Below are positions 18,067 to 26,676 of a stretch of 64,000 nucleotides of DNA, piece after piece (within the stretch, counting starts at the first letter, position 1; every line of letters starts with the position of its first letter). The DNA is from Pontimicrobium sp. SW4 (lineage in GTDB: Bacteria; Bacteroidota; Bacteroidia; Flavobacteriales; Flavobacteriaceae): contig NZ_CP157199.1 in NCBI RefSeq assembly GCF_039954625.1, forward strand, positions 2,108,001-2,172,000, written 5' to 3'. A model generated the notes under the pieces. It saw only the letters and a list, made by a program, of their open reading frames with translations. It did not search any database and was not told the DNA's origin. A program made the translations under genes and the position numbers.

Positions 18067-18651
18067 ATGAAGAAACATATAGTTACAATTTTGCTGCTAT
18101 TTTTTTGCATGCTATCATATAGTCAAGAAGAGGAAAGTCTTGAAATATTTACAACAGATAGCACCTGGGTAAAAGAAATTATAAAATTCCCAATTAATTT
18201 TGCTCAAGACATCAACTATGAAGGTTTTGAAGATTTAAGATTTCCTCAAGGATGGTCAAATCAAAAGAGTCCAAACTTTTGGTCTTATGTTTGGGCTTGG
18301 AGTATTAATAGTACAGAAAAGCCATCTGAAAGTGACTTAGAAAAAAATGTGCAACTCTATTTTGACGGTTTATTAGGTCTTGATTTTTACAAAATTAATG
18401 ACGTTAAAACACCCAAAACAAACGCCGTTTTTATCAAAAAAGGAAGCACACAATATATAGGCAAAGTTAAGACTATTGATACACGCTACACCAAACTACC
18501 AATGACCTTAAATGTACTTGTTGAATACCACTACTGTGAGACTCAAAAGAAAACGATTATGGTTTTTAGATATTCGCCAAAACCATTTGATAATGCTGTT
18601 TGGGAAACGCTAAATGAAGTTAAACTACGAGCTGATGCTTGTGAGCTTTAA
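18067..18651 (+). CDS. Hypothetical secreted protein
   Basis: 194 residues with a signal peptide (MKKHIVTILLLFFCMLSYSQ). The mature part is rich in aromatic residues, with 'GWSNQKSPNFWSYVWAW' at about 65-81, and has no motif I can name. It lies 37 bases after the TonB-C-domain gene, so the two are probably co-expressed and may work together in the periplasm. It is followed by the repeat-rich gene-free region. Confidence 0.7.
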   Translation: MKKHIVTILLLFFCMLSYSQEEESLEIFTTDSTWVKEIIKFPINFAQDINYEGFEDLRFPQGWSNQKSPNFWSYVWAWSINSTEKPSESDLEKNVQLYFDGLLGLDFYKINDVKTPKTNAVFIKKGSTQYIGKVKTIDTRYTKLPMTLNVLVEYHYCETQKKTIMVFRYSPKPFDNAVWETLNEVKLRADACEL

Positions 18652-18670
18652 TGCTAATTGATAAACACCA

Positions 18671-18707
18671 TATTTGACTTTGTAAGAAAAATTGTCGAAC
18701 TTCGTTT
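18671..18707 (+). repeat. 37-bp dispersed repeat, copy 1
   Basis: Aligned without gaps to 23422-23458, it agrees at 33 of 37 positions; the last 21 bases (ending AATTGTCGAACTTCGTTT) are identical. This copy runs into the left terminal inverted repeat of the structured element and overlaps it by seven bases. Confidence 0.85.
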
Positions 18708-18988
18708 AACGTCGGATATGAGTCATTAAAACGACGCATATCCGTAAAAATAATGGTATGTAATTGCCTGCGGCACGTAGAATCGCGTTTTGCAAACGCT
18801 TCCTTTCTACTAATTACATACCATCGTCCACTGTTAATTGCACCTCGCCAAATTAATTGTATATTTATTCGAGTCTACGAGAACTCCTCACGAAACTACA
18901 CACATCAGCGTGTATAGCGAATGAGGCGCATTTATGGCTCTCCGTGAGGCGCGCCTCACTACGCCATACACAGTGGACGTTAAACGAA
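18701..18988. repeat. 288-bp element of nested inverted repeats
   Basis: Terminal inverted repeats are perfect over 13 bases: TTCGTTTAACGTC (18701-18713) and GACGTTAAACGAA (18976-18988). Inside are a CGGATATG/CATATCCG hairpin (18713-18744); a long hairpin at 18753-18824 with a 13-bp outer stem, a GTAGAA/TTCTAC middle stem, a GCGTTT/AAACGC tip and an 11-base one-sided bulge; a CGTCCACTG/CAGTGGACG pair (18825-18833, 18971-18979); a GTGTAT/ATACAC pair (18910, 18966); and a 16-base palindrome at 18944-18959. There is no gene inside. It could be a MITE-like element, a large attC-like recombination site (GTTTAAC and GTTAAAC match RYYYAAC/GTTRRRY), or a structured RNA. Confidence 0.75.
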
Positions 18989-18998
18989 ACTCAAAAAA

Positions 18999-19232
18999 TC
19001 ACTCTCTATCTCGCAGCTTCTTCAACATCTCTAAATACATGTTTTCAACCTTAGTTCGTGCCCAAGGTGTACGACGTAAAAATTTTAAACTCGATTTTAC
19101 GGAAGGGTCGTGAGTAAAACAACGTATGTTTATATTATAGCCTAAATATTCCCAACCATAGCGATCTACCAAATCATTAATGATTTGTTCGAGTTTTATA
19201 CCATGCAAAGGGTTATTAGGTTGAGATGACAT
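18999..19232 (-). CDS. VF530 family (DUF2132) DNA-binding-like protein
   Basis: 77 residues matching the VF530/DUF2132 family: '[21 protein letters not shown]', '[24 protein letters not shown]'. The family is small, basic and widespread; a structure from Vibrio fischeri suggested DNA binding, but the role is unknown. Its start overlaps the stop of the upstream DUF6500-like gene by one base (TAATG), so translation is probably coupled. It ends immediately next to the repeat-rich region. Confidence 0.88.
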   Translation of the reverse strand: MSSQPNNPLHGIKLEQIINDLVDRYGWEYLGYNINIRCFTHDPSVKSSLKFLRRTPWARTKVENMYLEMLKKLRDRE

Positions 19233-19441
19233 TATTGTGCAAGCGATTTTATTTTTACAGCTTTTTCAAAATGGTCTAACTGATGCGTTTGTATCCACCA
19301 TGTAGCGGCTTCCATCAATAGCTTTGGATTATCATTTTTATTTGCAAAAAACGCATAGAAGGACACACCTACATTGTCCCCTTTTTGAGCTATTTTCTTA
19401 TTACAAACGTCAATAATTTTGTTTCGTAATTCGGCAGTCAT
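19232..19441 (-). CDS. Small conserved protein, DUF6500-like
   Basis: 69 residues: '[19 protein letters not shown]', '[23 protein letters not shown]', '[13 protein letters not shown]'. The pattern resembles the DUF6500 family; that assignment is from memory and only moderately sure. Function unknown, no signal peptide. It lies two bases after rhlE and overlaps the VF530-like gene by one base, so the three probably form one transcript. Confidence 0.7.
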   Translation of the reverse strand: MTAELRNKIIDVCNKKIAQKGDNVGVSFYAFFANKNDNPKLLMEAATWWIQTHQLDHFEKAVKIKSLAQ

Positions 19442-19443
19442 AA

Positions 19444-20736
19444 TTAACGTCTATTTTTATTTCTATTACGTTTAGGTTGTCTTCCAGATTGGTTTCCTCC
19501 TTTGCTAGCGTCGTTCCTTGTACTACTAGACCTCCTAGAATTCGAACCTCTAGAATTACGCGAATTTTGCTGTTTCTTTTTTGGTGGCGCACTTGGCGCA
19601 TTTGGGTCAGGTTCAAAACCTTCTACTATTTCTACTGGAATTTTTAAACCAACTAGTTTTTCAATATCGTGCAAATAACCTCGTTCTTCACCACAAACTA
19701 ACGATACAGCTTCTCCACTTGCTCCTGCTCTACCTGTTCGTCCTATTCTATGTACATAATCTTCCGAAATATTAGGCAATTCAAAATTCACTACATGAGG
19801 CAATAAGGGAATATCCAATCCTCTAGCTGCAATATCAGTTGCCACTAACACTCTAACAGAGTTACTTTTAAATCCAGCTAAGGCTTTTGTACGAGCTCCT
19901 TGACTCTTATTGCCATGAATAGCAGCTGCCGAAATTCCTGTACTCACCATTTTTTTGCACAATTTATTGGCACCATGTTTTGTTCTTGTAAACACTAAAA
20001 CTTGTTTCCAATTACCATCAGAAATTAATTTAATAATTAAATCGGTTTTTTTTGCCTTTGCTACACGATATACTTTTTGTTCAATGGCATCAATCGTAGA
20101 ATTCTCAGGAGTTGCTTCCACCAAAACTGGATGATGTAAAAACTCCCCTGCCAGCTTCTTTATTTCTTTAGAGAATGTTGCCGAAAACAATAGATTCTGT
20201 CTTCTTGATGGTATCAAACTAATAATCTTTTTAATATCTCTTAAAAAGCCCATATCGAGCATTCTATCAGCTTCATCCAATACCAAAATTTCAATTTTAG
20301 CGAGCGATAATAAACCTTGACTCTGTAAATCTATAAGACGCCCTGGAGTTGCTATAAGAATATCCACACCATTTCTAATAGTAGCTACTTGTGGTCGTTG
20401 ATTAACACCTCCAAAAATAACTGCCGAACGAATATCTAAAAACTCACTATACGCTTTTACATTGTTATGTACTTGCGCTGCCAATTCTCGTGTTGGTGTT
20501 AATACCAAAGCGCGAATAGGTCGTTTGCGCATTTGCTGTCCTTGAGATAGTTTTTGAAGCATTGGCAATGTAAAACCTGCTGTTTTACCTGTTCCTGTTT
20601 GAGCTGATGCTAAAACATCTTTTCCCTCTAAAATTAAAGGAATTGCTTTTTGCTGTATTGGTGATGGTGTTATATAGCCTTGTTTATCGATGGCTTTTAA
20701 TAAGCCATTAGATAAGCCTAGAGAATTAAATGACAT
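19444..20736 (-). CDS. rhlE: DEAD-box RNA helicase, RhlE type
   Basis: 430 residues. Present are the Q motif '[14 protein letters not shown]' (20-33), the P-loop 'AQTGTGKT' (45-52), 'PTRELAAQ', DEAD at 154-157, 'SAT', '[14 protein letters not shown]' and '[10 protein letters not shown]'. The tail after about residue 375 is low-complexity, rich in Asn, Arg, Ser and Gly, as in RhlE proteins. These helicases remodel RNA in ribosome assembly and decay. A TAACTTTG promoter lies 57 bases upstream (20793-20800). Confidence 0.95.
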   Translation of the reverse strand: MSFNSLGLSNGLLKAIDKQGYITPSPIQQKAIPLILEGKDVLASAQTGTGKTAGFTLPMLQKLSQGQQMRKRPIRALVLTPTRELAAQVHNNVKAYSEFLDIRSAVIFGGVNQRPQVATIRNGVDILIATPGRLIDLQSQGLLSLAKIEILVLDEADRMLDMGFLRDIKKIISLIPSRRQNLLFSATFSKEIKKLAGEFLHHPVLVEATPENSTIDAIEQKVYRVAKAKKTDLIIKLISDGNWKQVLVFTRTKHGANKLCKKMVSTGISAAAIHGNKSQGARTKALAGFKSNSVRVLVATDIAARGLDIPLLPHVVNFELPNISEDYVHRIGRTGRAGASGEAVSLVCGEERGYLHDIEKLVGLKIPVEIVEGFEPDPNAPSAPPKKKQQNSRNSRGSNSRRSSSTRNDASKGGNQSGRQPKRNRNKNRR

Positions 20737-20792
20737 ATAAATTATTGTACAAATGACATTCTTATTTATAGCGTCATTTTTCTATTAAGCTG

Positions 20793-20800
20793 CAAAGTTA
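20793..20800 (-). promoter_or_regulatory. Predicted -7 box of rhlE
   Basis: The minus strand reads TAACTTTG followed by CA, an exact TAnnTTTG match, 57 bases before the start codon. This leaves a leader of about 50 bases, longer than for rimO, and cold-responsive helicases often have long leaders; no structure is claimed here. Confidence 0.55.
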
Positions 20801-20956
20801 AGCCTAATTTATGCTACGTCCTTGACTTTGATTGATTTTGTGATAAAATTTGTTAAAATCTATTTCCTATTTAATATATATGACCTAGTTTTATCACTTC
20901 TTATTATATTAAATATTTAAGCCTAGAAAAAAGTATCTATTTTGAGATTATAGTAG

Positions 20957-22114
20957 ATGACCACTATTTTAAACTTTAACGTTTTTAATATTTTCATGAT
21001 TAGTGCTACAGTATTGGGGCTACTATTCAGTAGTGTTTTGTTATGCTCAAAAAGGTTTAAAAACAAACCTAGCAAGTACTTAAACTATACCATACTATTG
21101 ATATCAATAAACAATCTTTACTATTGGTTTATTAGCACAAATTTATGGGTTGCATTAGGTTGGAAGTGTTATAAATCACTATTTATTTCTTGGGATTTAT
21201 TAATACTTCCAATGTACATGTACTTTGTTGCTTCATACTTTGGCAAGAGCCTAAAAAATGCCAAATATTATAAATACCCCTTTTTTATCACAGTTATCGT
21301 TCATGTTTTTATTGTAGTTGGCGATTTTACGAATGAGAGTTTCTTTAAAGATTATGGCAAAGTAATTTATATATACGATCTACTCACAAATTACTTCTCT
21401 CTCCTATTTGCTGTTTTTGTGGTTTATAAAATTTTTAAACTAATTTTTGATTATGAAAAAGAGATAAAGAATAATAGTAAAAATACTATCACTGCAAAGA
21501 CCAAATGGCTTAAACAACTGTTAATAGCTTCCCTTGCGTTTAGCTTATTATCTATGATTATTTTAATATATAAAACAGCAAACACCAAGAGCTCAATCTA
21601 TATCGATTCACCAATAAATGATGATTTTATGTGGGCTATTCTTTCCATATTTGTTTATTGGCTATGCTACGCAGGAATTTATCATGTAGGAATATTTAAT
21701 CAAAGACAAGATCTAAGAGTTAAACTTGTTTCTGAAAAAATAACACTAAATTTCAAGCCCTATAATGGAAGTATTGATAAATTTAATGACATAGATAGCG
21801 CTATTAAAAAAGAAAGATTATATACAAATCCATCTATTAGTTTACAAACCATAGCGCTACGTTTTAATATTAGTGAAGGGTATGTATCTCAACTTGTAAA
21901 TAAGCACACCAATACCAATTTTTCAACTTACATTAACAGTTTAAGAATTGTTGAAGCGCAACGTATTTTAACTAATGTTAATTATAAAAATTACACAATA
22001 GTTGCCATTGCTTTGGAGTCTGGTTTCAACTCAAAATCTGCCTTTTATTCTGCATTTAAAAAATCAGCTGGTATCTCACCTTTAGAGTATAAAAAACAAC
22101 ATAATATATCCTGA
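20957..22114 (+). CDS. Membrane-bound AraC-family transcription regulator
   Basis: 385 residues. The first 240 or so hold six to seven hydrophobic segments (starting 'IFMISATVLGLLFSSVLL'), and the last 110 form an AraC/XylS double helix-turn-helix ('IALRFNISEGYVSQLVNKHTN', 'IVAIALESGFNSKSAFYSAFKK'). Membrane-tethered AraC proteins are common in Bacteroidota and are thought to sense envelope signals. The next gene in the same direction, 92 bases on, codes for a T9SS cargo protein and is a possible target. Confidence 0.88.
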   Translation: MTTILNFNVFNIFMISATVLGLLFSSVLLCSKRFKNKPSKYLNYTILLISINNLYYWFISTNLWVALGWKCYKSLFISWDLLILPMYMYFVASYFGKSLKNAKYYKYPFFITVIVHVFIVVGDFTNESFFKDYGKVIYIYDLLTNYFSLLFAVFVVYKIFKLIFDYEKEIKNNSKNTITAKTKWLKQLLIASLAFSLLSMIILIYKTANTKSSIYIDSPINDDFMWAILSIFVYWLCYAGIYHVGIFNQRQDLRVKLVSEKITLNFKPYNGSIDKFNDIDSAIKKERLYTNPSISLQTIALRFNISEGYVSQLVNKHTNTNFSTYINSLRIVEAQRILTNVNYKNYTIVAIALESGFNSKSAFYSAFKKSAGISPLEYKKQHNIS

Positions 22115-22206
22115 TTTATTAAGTAGTTAAAGAATCAGGACATCGCATTTTTTCATTTTTATACTTTCGATTTTAATAATAAATCTACTATAAAACCTAT
22201 ATAATC

Positions 22207-23355
22207 ATGAGAAAACAGTATCTATTTATTACAGTATTTTTTGTATGCTTTAATTTAACATACTCACAAGTTGAAATTTTCTATCCAAGTGTAAATCAAT
22301 TAGATATTGTAATAGATAATGATTATTTATATTTTTTGGATTCTAATTACAAAATAAAACGAGCAGATATTTCCAGTCCATTATTTGTTGCTCCTCCTTC
22401 CACTTTAATTTTTGATGCGGACGAACCTGGTTTTGATGGTGGCGAATCGGTAACATCTTTAGGGGTTACAGATGATAACTTATATTTTTCGGTAGGGTGG
22501 TTTTTAACCAATAGTAGAGTTTATAAAATTGATTTAACTGATTTAGACTTAGACCCTGTTTTGGCTTATACAGACTATGGTCACTGGATATTAGATATAG
22601 ATTTTTCGGGTGCATGGCTATATCTAACTAGACTAGGCTATTTTGGAGGGTATCCAGATCTAAGCAGGCTAAATACCTTAGCTACTTTTCCCACTACTCT
22701 TTCAGTTTTTGAAGAAAGAGAAACTACTGCGTTAACCATATCTGGTGGCACTATGTATTTTTCAGAATCAATATATACAGGACCTATTACAGACGGAGAA
22801 ATATTTTTTAAAAACTTGTTTTTAGGAACACCAGAAGTGTCGAAATTCACAGGTGTTGGTGTTATTAACGATTTACTACTGTTTGAAGGCCTACTATACT
22901 TTACTGATGATGAAGGATTAAAACGTATAAATCCAATAGAGGCTGTACCAACTTCGGAGCTTTTAGTTTCTGATTCAGATTATGAAAGTCTAGGCAAAAT
23001 ACAAGTAAAATCTTATGACACTGGCGAAAAGTATTTATTTATCACAAGTTATAATGATGGTGGAAGAATATTAAGAGTAGACTTAAATCATCCTTTACTT
23101 TCACTTAAAAAAGAAACTACAATGAGTAACAAGGTTTTTCCAAATCCAACATTAAAAAACGTAACCATTAACTCAAATCATAATATTGAAAAAATTTCTG
23201 TGTATGATATGTTAGGAAAACTTATAGTAGAAATGTCCCTTTCAAATCAAGTTACCAAATATAATCTTGATGTTTCTAATCTTAATTCTGGAATTTATAA
23301 TTTACAAATTAAAACATCTTTAGGAATAGAAACTAAAAAAATGGTAAAGCTATAA
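22207..23355 (+). CDS. T9SS-exported beta-propeller-like protein
   Basis: 382 residues with a signal peptide (to about residue 21, ending 'LTYSQ'). The middle has repeated short blocks of the kind 'DNLYFSVGW', 'GTMYFSES', 'GLLYFTDDEGL', which suggests beta-propeller blades. The last 75 residues are a type A type IX secretion sorting domain ('VFPNPTLKNVTI', 'ISVYDMLGKLI', 'LNSGIYNLQIKT', ending 'KKMVKL'). It is therefore probably carried across the outer membrane and released or anchored at the surface. Ligand unknown. Confidence 0.88.
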   Translation: MRKQYLFITVFFVCFNLTYSQVEIFYPSVNQLDIVIDNDYLYFLDSNYKIKRADISSPLFVAPPSTLIFDADEPGFDGGESVTSLGVTDDNLYFSVGWFLTNSRVYKIDLTDLDLDPVLAYTDYGHWILDIDFSGAWLYLTRLGYFGGYPDLSRLNTLATFPTTLSVFEERETTALTISGGTMYFSESIYTGPITDGEIFFKNLFLGTPEVSKFTGVGVINDLLLFEGLLYFTDDEGLKRINPIEAVPTSELLVSDSDYESLGKIQVKSYDTGEKYLFITSYNDGGRILRVDLNHPLLSLKKETTMSNKVFPNPTLKNVTINSNHNIEKISVYDMLGKLIVEMSLSNQVTKYNLDVSNLNSGIYNLQIKTSLGIETKKMVKL

Positions 23356-23421
23356 TATTATAGATCAACCACATTAAATTATTTCATGAATAGAAAATAG
23401 AAGCTTTTAAAACAAAGTTCT

Positions 23422-23458
23422 TATTTGACATTGAATAAAAAATTGTCGAACTTCGTTT
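23422..23458 (+). repeat. 37-bp dispersed repeat, copy 2
   Basis: Agrees with 18671-18707 at 33 of 37 positions with no gaps. It ends at TTCGTTT, 28 bases before the ATG of the M28 peptidase gene, and is not followed by the structured element that adjoins copy 1. Confidence 0.85.
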
Positions 23459-23486
23459 CATTACAATACTTATTAAAACACTATTC

Positions 23487-25103
23487 ATGAAGAATTTCTT
23501 AAAAATCTTAGTAATTATACTATTCATTAGTTGTGAAAACGACAAAAAAGACGCCACAAACTTAGTTGAAGTTGAACAAACAACTATCAGTAACCATATT
23601 AAACGTTTAGCATCTGATGAATTTCTAGGAAGAAAACCATTTACAGAGGGCGAAGTAAAAACCATAAACTATTTAAAAGATGAGTTTGAAAAATTAGGGC
23701 TTTTACCAGGAAATGGCGATAGTTTTTTTCAAAATGTGCCTATGGTAGAAATTACTGGAACACCTTCAGAAAACATGGTGATTTCTGGAGACAATGGAAA
23801 TTTTAATTTAGAATCCTTAAAAGATTTTGTAGCTACAACTAACAAGGTAGTAACTGATGTTGGTCTTGAAAACTCCGAACTTGTTTTTGCAGGTTATGGT
23901 GTAGTAGCACCAGAATATGATTGGAATGATTATGAAGGTATAGATTGGAAAGGAAAAACAGCAGTCGTTTTAATAAACGATCCAGGTTTTAAATCGGGAG
24001 ACTCAACATTATTTAAAGGAAACGAAATGACCTATTATGGTCGTTGGACTTACAAATACGAAGAAGCAGCAAAGCAAGGTGCAGATGGACTTATTATTAT
24101 ACATGATACTGAACCAGCGTCTTATGGTTGGAATGTTGTAGAATCTGGTTGGAGTGGTGCTCGATTAATTATAGAAAGTGATTTACCTCAGCTAAATGTT
24201 GAATCTTGGATAAGTGGTGAAAGTGCCAATAAAATGTTTGGAATTTCATCTATGAAAGGGCAAGATTATAAAACTTTAGCTAGAAATAAAGACTTCAAGC
24301 CTGTTCCATTAGGATTAAACGTTTCAGTAAGTATTAGTAATAGTATTAAAAAAGATGTGTCTAAGAATGTAGTTGCCATGATTCCTGGTACAGACAGAAA
24401 AGACGAAGTTATTATTTATTCAGGACATTGGGACCATTTTGGTGTTGGTAAAGCTATAGAAGGTGATTCCATCTACAATGGTGCTGTAGATAATGCTTCT
24501 GGAACCGCAGGATTATTAGCTATTGCTGAAGCATTTAAGAAAGATAATCCAACAAAACGCTCTATTGCTTTTATTGCTGTAACTGCTGAAGAACAAGGGT
24601 TGTTAGGCTCTGCTTTTTATGCTGAAAATCCTATTTTCGATCCTAAAAAAACAGTGGCGAATATTAATATCGATGCACTTGATAGTCCTGGAAAAATGAA
24701 AGATTTAACCATTACAGGTTATGGTCAATCTGAAATGGATGAATATGCCAAAGAAGCAGCCACTAAACAAGGCAGATACATTATTCCAGATCCTGAAGCT
24801 GAAAAAGGCTACTTCTTTAGATCTGACCATTTTAATTTTGCAAAAATTGGCATACCCGCATTGTACGCAAGTGGTGCCTACGAAGGGTTTGATAAAAGTA
24901 TTGAAGAAATAAAAGCGTATAACGATTTTTATCGTATTAATAAATATCATCAGCCTTCAGATGAATACGATCCTGAAATCACAGAATTAAGTGGTATACA
25001 ATTAGATTTACAATTATTTTTTAATGTAGGATTACAATTAGCTAATGAAGATTATTTTCCAAAGTGGTATGATGGAAGCGAGTTTAAAGCGGCAAGAGAA
25101 TAA
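23487..25103 (+). CDS. M28 family metallopeptidase with PA domain, lipoprotein
   Basis: 538 residues. Signal with lipobox Cys16 (ILFISCEND). A protease-associated domain is inserted at about residues 130-260. The two-zinc site is complete: His314 ('SGHWDHFG'), Asp335 ('GAVDNASG'), catalytic Glu368 and Glu369 ('TAEEQGLLGS'), Asp396 ('NIDALD') and His448 ('SDHFNF'). It is an aminopeptidase of the M28 type acting in the periplasm or at the outer membrane. The leader contains copy 2 of the 37-bp repeat. Confidence 0.94.
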   Translation: MKNFLKILVIILFISCENDKKDATNLVEVEQTTISNHIKRLASDEFLGRKPFTEGEVKTINYLKDEFEKLGLLPGNGDSFFQNVPMVEITGTPSENMVISGDNGNFNLESLKDFVATTNKVVTDVGLENSELVFAGYGVVAPEYDWNDYEGIDWKGKTAVVLINDPGFKSGDSTLFKGNEMTYYGRWTYKYEEAAKQGADGLIIIHDTEPASYGWNVVESGWSGARLIIESDLPQLNVESWISGESANKMFGISSMKGQDYKTLARNKDFKPVPLGLNVSVSISNSIKKDVSKNVVAMIPGTDRKDEVIIYSGHWDHFGVGKAIEGDSIYNGAVDNASGTAGLLAIAEAFKKDNPTKRSIAFIAVTAEEQGLLGSAFYAENPIFDPKKTVANINIDALDSPGKMKDLTITGYGQSEMDEYAKEAATKQGRYIIPDPEAEKGYFFRSDHFNFAKIGIPALYASGAYEGFDKSIEEIKAYNDFYRINKYHQPSDEYDPEITELSGIQLDLQLFFNVGLQLANEDYFPKWYDGSEFKAARE

Positions 25104-25146
25104 AACAATTCTTTAGAAAATAAAAATAGAGTTCTTTTATTAAAAT

Positions 25147-25539
25147 CTAGTCAATAGATTTGTCTAATTTTTCTTGCTCAAAAATTAGCCACTTTAAAGC
25201 TTCTTCCCTATCGGAAAAAATTTTAAGATTCCAAGCTTCTTTTCTTGGCAATTTGTCTAGTATTTCTGTTGTCATACTAGTTAGTCTGCTATATGCTACA
25301 ACTGCCATAGCAGCTATTTCGCTAATAGTAGCTAATTTTTTTTGTGCATTAAAATCGTACGTATAAGAATACTTCTTATTAATAAGTAGAGAAAACGGTG
25401 CTTCTAAATTAGACCTTAGAATATCATGATAATGGTCAATCATAACTACATCCATAACAATCCCTTCATTGATAATTACTTCAGCAATATTTTTTCGTAA
25501 AATTATTATTTTACCATATGGAAACTCTAATATTTTCAT
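25147..25539 (-). CDS. Small STAS/SpoIIAA-like protein
   Basis: About 130 residues from the ATG at 25539; an ATG at 25575 adds 12 residues and is less likely because homology-like sequence begins at 'MKILEFPYGKI'. The alternating strands and helices ('SLLINKKYSYTYDF', 'ISEIAAMAVVAYS', 'SDREEALKWLI') look like the STAS/SEC14-like proteins of about 125 residues found in many flavobacteria. Their role is unclear. I rate the family assignment as moderate. Divergent from the YitT-family gene. Confidence 0.65.
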   Translation of the reverse strand: MKILEFPYGKIIILRKNIAEVIINEGIVMDVVMIDHYHDILRSNLEAPFSLLINKKYSYTYDFNAQKKLATISEIAAMAVVAYSRLTSMTTEILDKLPRKEAWNLKIFSDREEALKWLIFEQEKLDKSID

Positions 25540-25746
25540 ACCTTTTTTAAATAAAAGATATCCCTCTCTACACATAAATATCTAAAAAAATAGCTCCAAA
25601 CACAACTAAAAAAACTCAAAATTTTAAAAAGAATAGCTATATAAATTAATATCAAGTTGTTAATACAACCATATTTGCTGTTTATTAAAATTTTCAAGTA
25701 CATTACCTTTTTAATACTTACTTTTATAAATAGACATAGAAAAAGC

Positions 25747-26667
25747 ATGAACAAGAAAACAACTTATACCTATATCTCAGAATATTTTCAAATAGCATTA
25801 GGGATTTTTCTAGCTAGCATTGGTCTAAAGGCTTTTTTATTACCAAACGACTTTTTGGATGGAGGAGTTACTGGAACTGCAATTTTATTAAACTCACAAT
25901 TTAAGAGTTTTAACGTCTCAATACTTCTAGTGCTTATTAATATTCCATTTTTAATATTGGCATATTTCACCTTATCTAAGCGCATATTAATAAAATCAGT
26001 CTTTAGTATTATTGGACTAGCATTAGTAATACATTTTGTAGAATTTAATACTATAACTGAAGATAAATTATTGATTTCCATTTTTGGTGGTTTATTTGTT
26101 GGTGCTGGTATTGGGCTTACTGTAAAAAACGGTGCTGTATTAGATGGATCGGAAATTTTAGGTGTGTTTTTAAATGATCGTTTTGGATTTAGTATTGGTC
26201 AAATTATTTTATACTTCAACATTATATTGTTTAGTATTACTGCTTTTGTCCTTTCAGTTGAAATTGCCATGTACTCAATTCTTACTTACATTGTCACTGC
26301 AAAAGTAATTGATATGCTTATAGAAGGGTTTGAAGATTTTATTGGAGTTATGATTGTCTCTAAGCATCATAAAGAAATTAAATCGGCTATTATTAATGAA
26401 CTTGGTGCGGGAATGACTATTTATAAAGGTGAAAAAGGATATGGTAGTAGTGGGGAAATGTTAGAGTTTGATATTATCCATACAGTTATAAACAGAATAG
26501 ATATTAGAAAAATGCACCGTGTTATAGATAAAGTAGACCCACATGCATTTTCAATAGAATTCGATATTAACCATATTAAAGGTGGTGTTTTGCGTCGCTA
26601 TTTAGCAAAAAACAAAGGAAAACAACTTCCAAAAGAAATTTTAGAATATAATAAGCATAAGTATTGA
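25747..26667 (+). CDS. YitT family (DUF161/DUF2179) membrane protein
   Basis: About 306 residues from the ATG at 25747; the in-frame TTG at 25657 would add 30 residues and is not needed. Five to six membrane segments are followed by a C-terminal DUF2179 domain (from about 220: 'GMTIYKGEKGYGSSGEMLEF', 'DPHAFSIEF'). The 'GGVTGTAILLN' loop in the first repeat is typical of the family. Its transport or sensing role is not established. A one-mismatch promoter box TACTTTTA lies at 25719-25726. Confidence 0.9.
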   Translation: MNKKTTYTYISEYFQIALGIFLASIGLKAFLLPNDFLDGGVTGTAILLNSQFKSFNVSILLVLINIPFLILAYFTLSKRILIKSVFSIIGLALVIHFVEFNTITEDKLLISIFGGLFVGAGIGLTVKNGAVLDGSEILGVFLNDRFGFSIGQIILYFNIILFSITAFVLSVEIAMYSILTYIVTAKVIDMLIEGFEDFIGVMIVSKHHKEIKSAIINELGAGMTIYKGEKGYGSSGEMLEFDIIHTVINRIDIRKMHRVIDKVDPHAFSIEFDINHIKGGVLRRYLAKNKGKQLPKEILEYNKHKY

Positions 26668-26676
26668 TTAGTTAGA

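Larger units (their letters stand above)
18652..18998. other. Gene-free region of 347 bases, repeat-rich
   Basis: No credible coding sequence in either direction. The stretch holds the first copy of a 37-bp repeat (18671-18707) and a 288-bp element of nested inverted repeats (18701-18988), each described separately. It looks more GC-rich and structured than the neighbouring intergenic DNA. Confidence 0.8.

Noticed and set aside
18857..19054. 65-codon frame on the plus strand in the repeat-rich region
   Set aside because: It is made of inverted-repeat DNA, overlaps the VF530-like gene antisense, and has no protein-like pattern.
19410..19616. 68-codon minus-strand frame at the rhlE end
   Set aside because: Alternative frame of the low-complexity rhlE tail.
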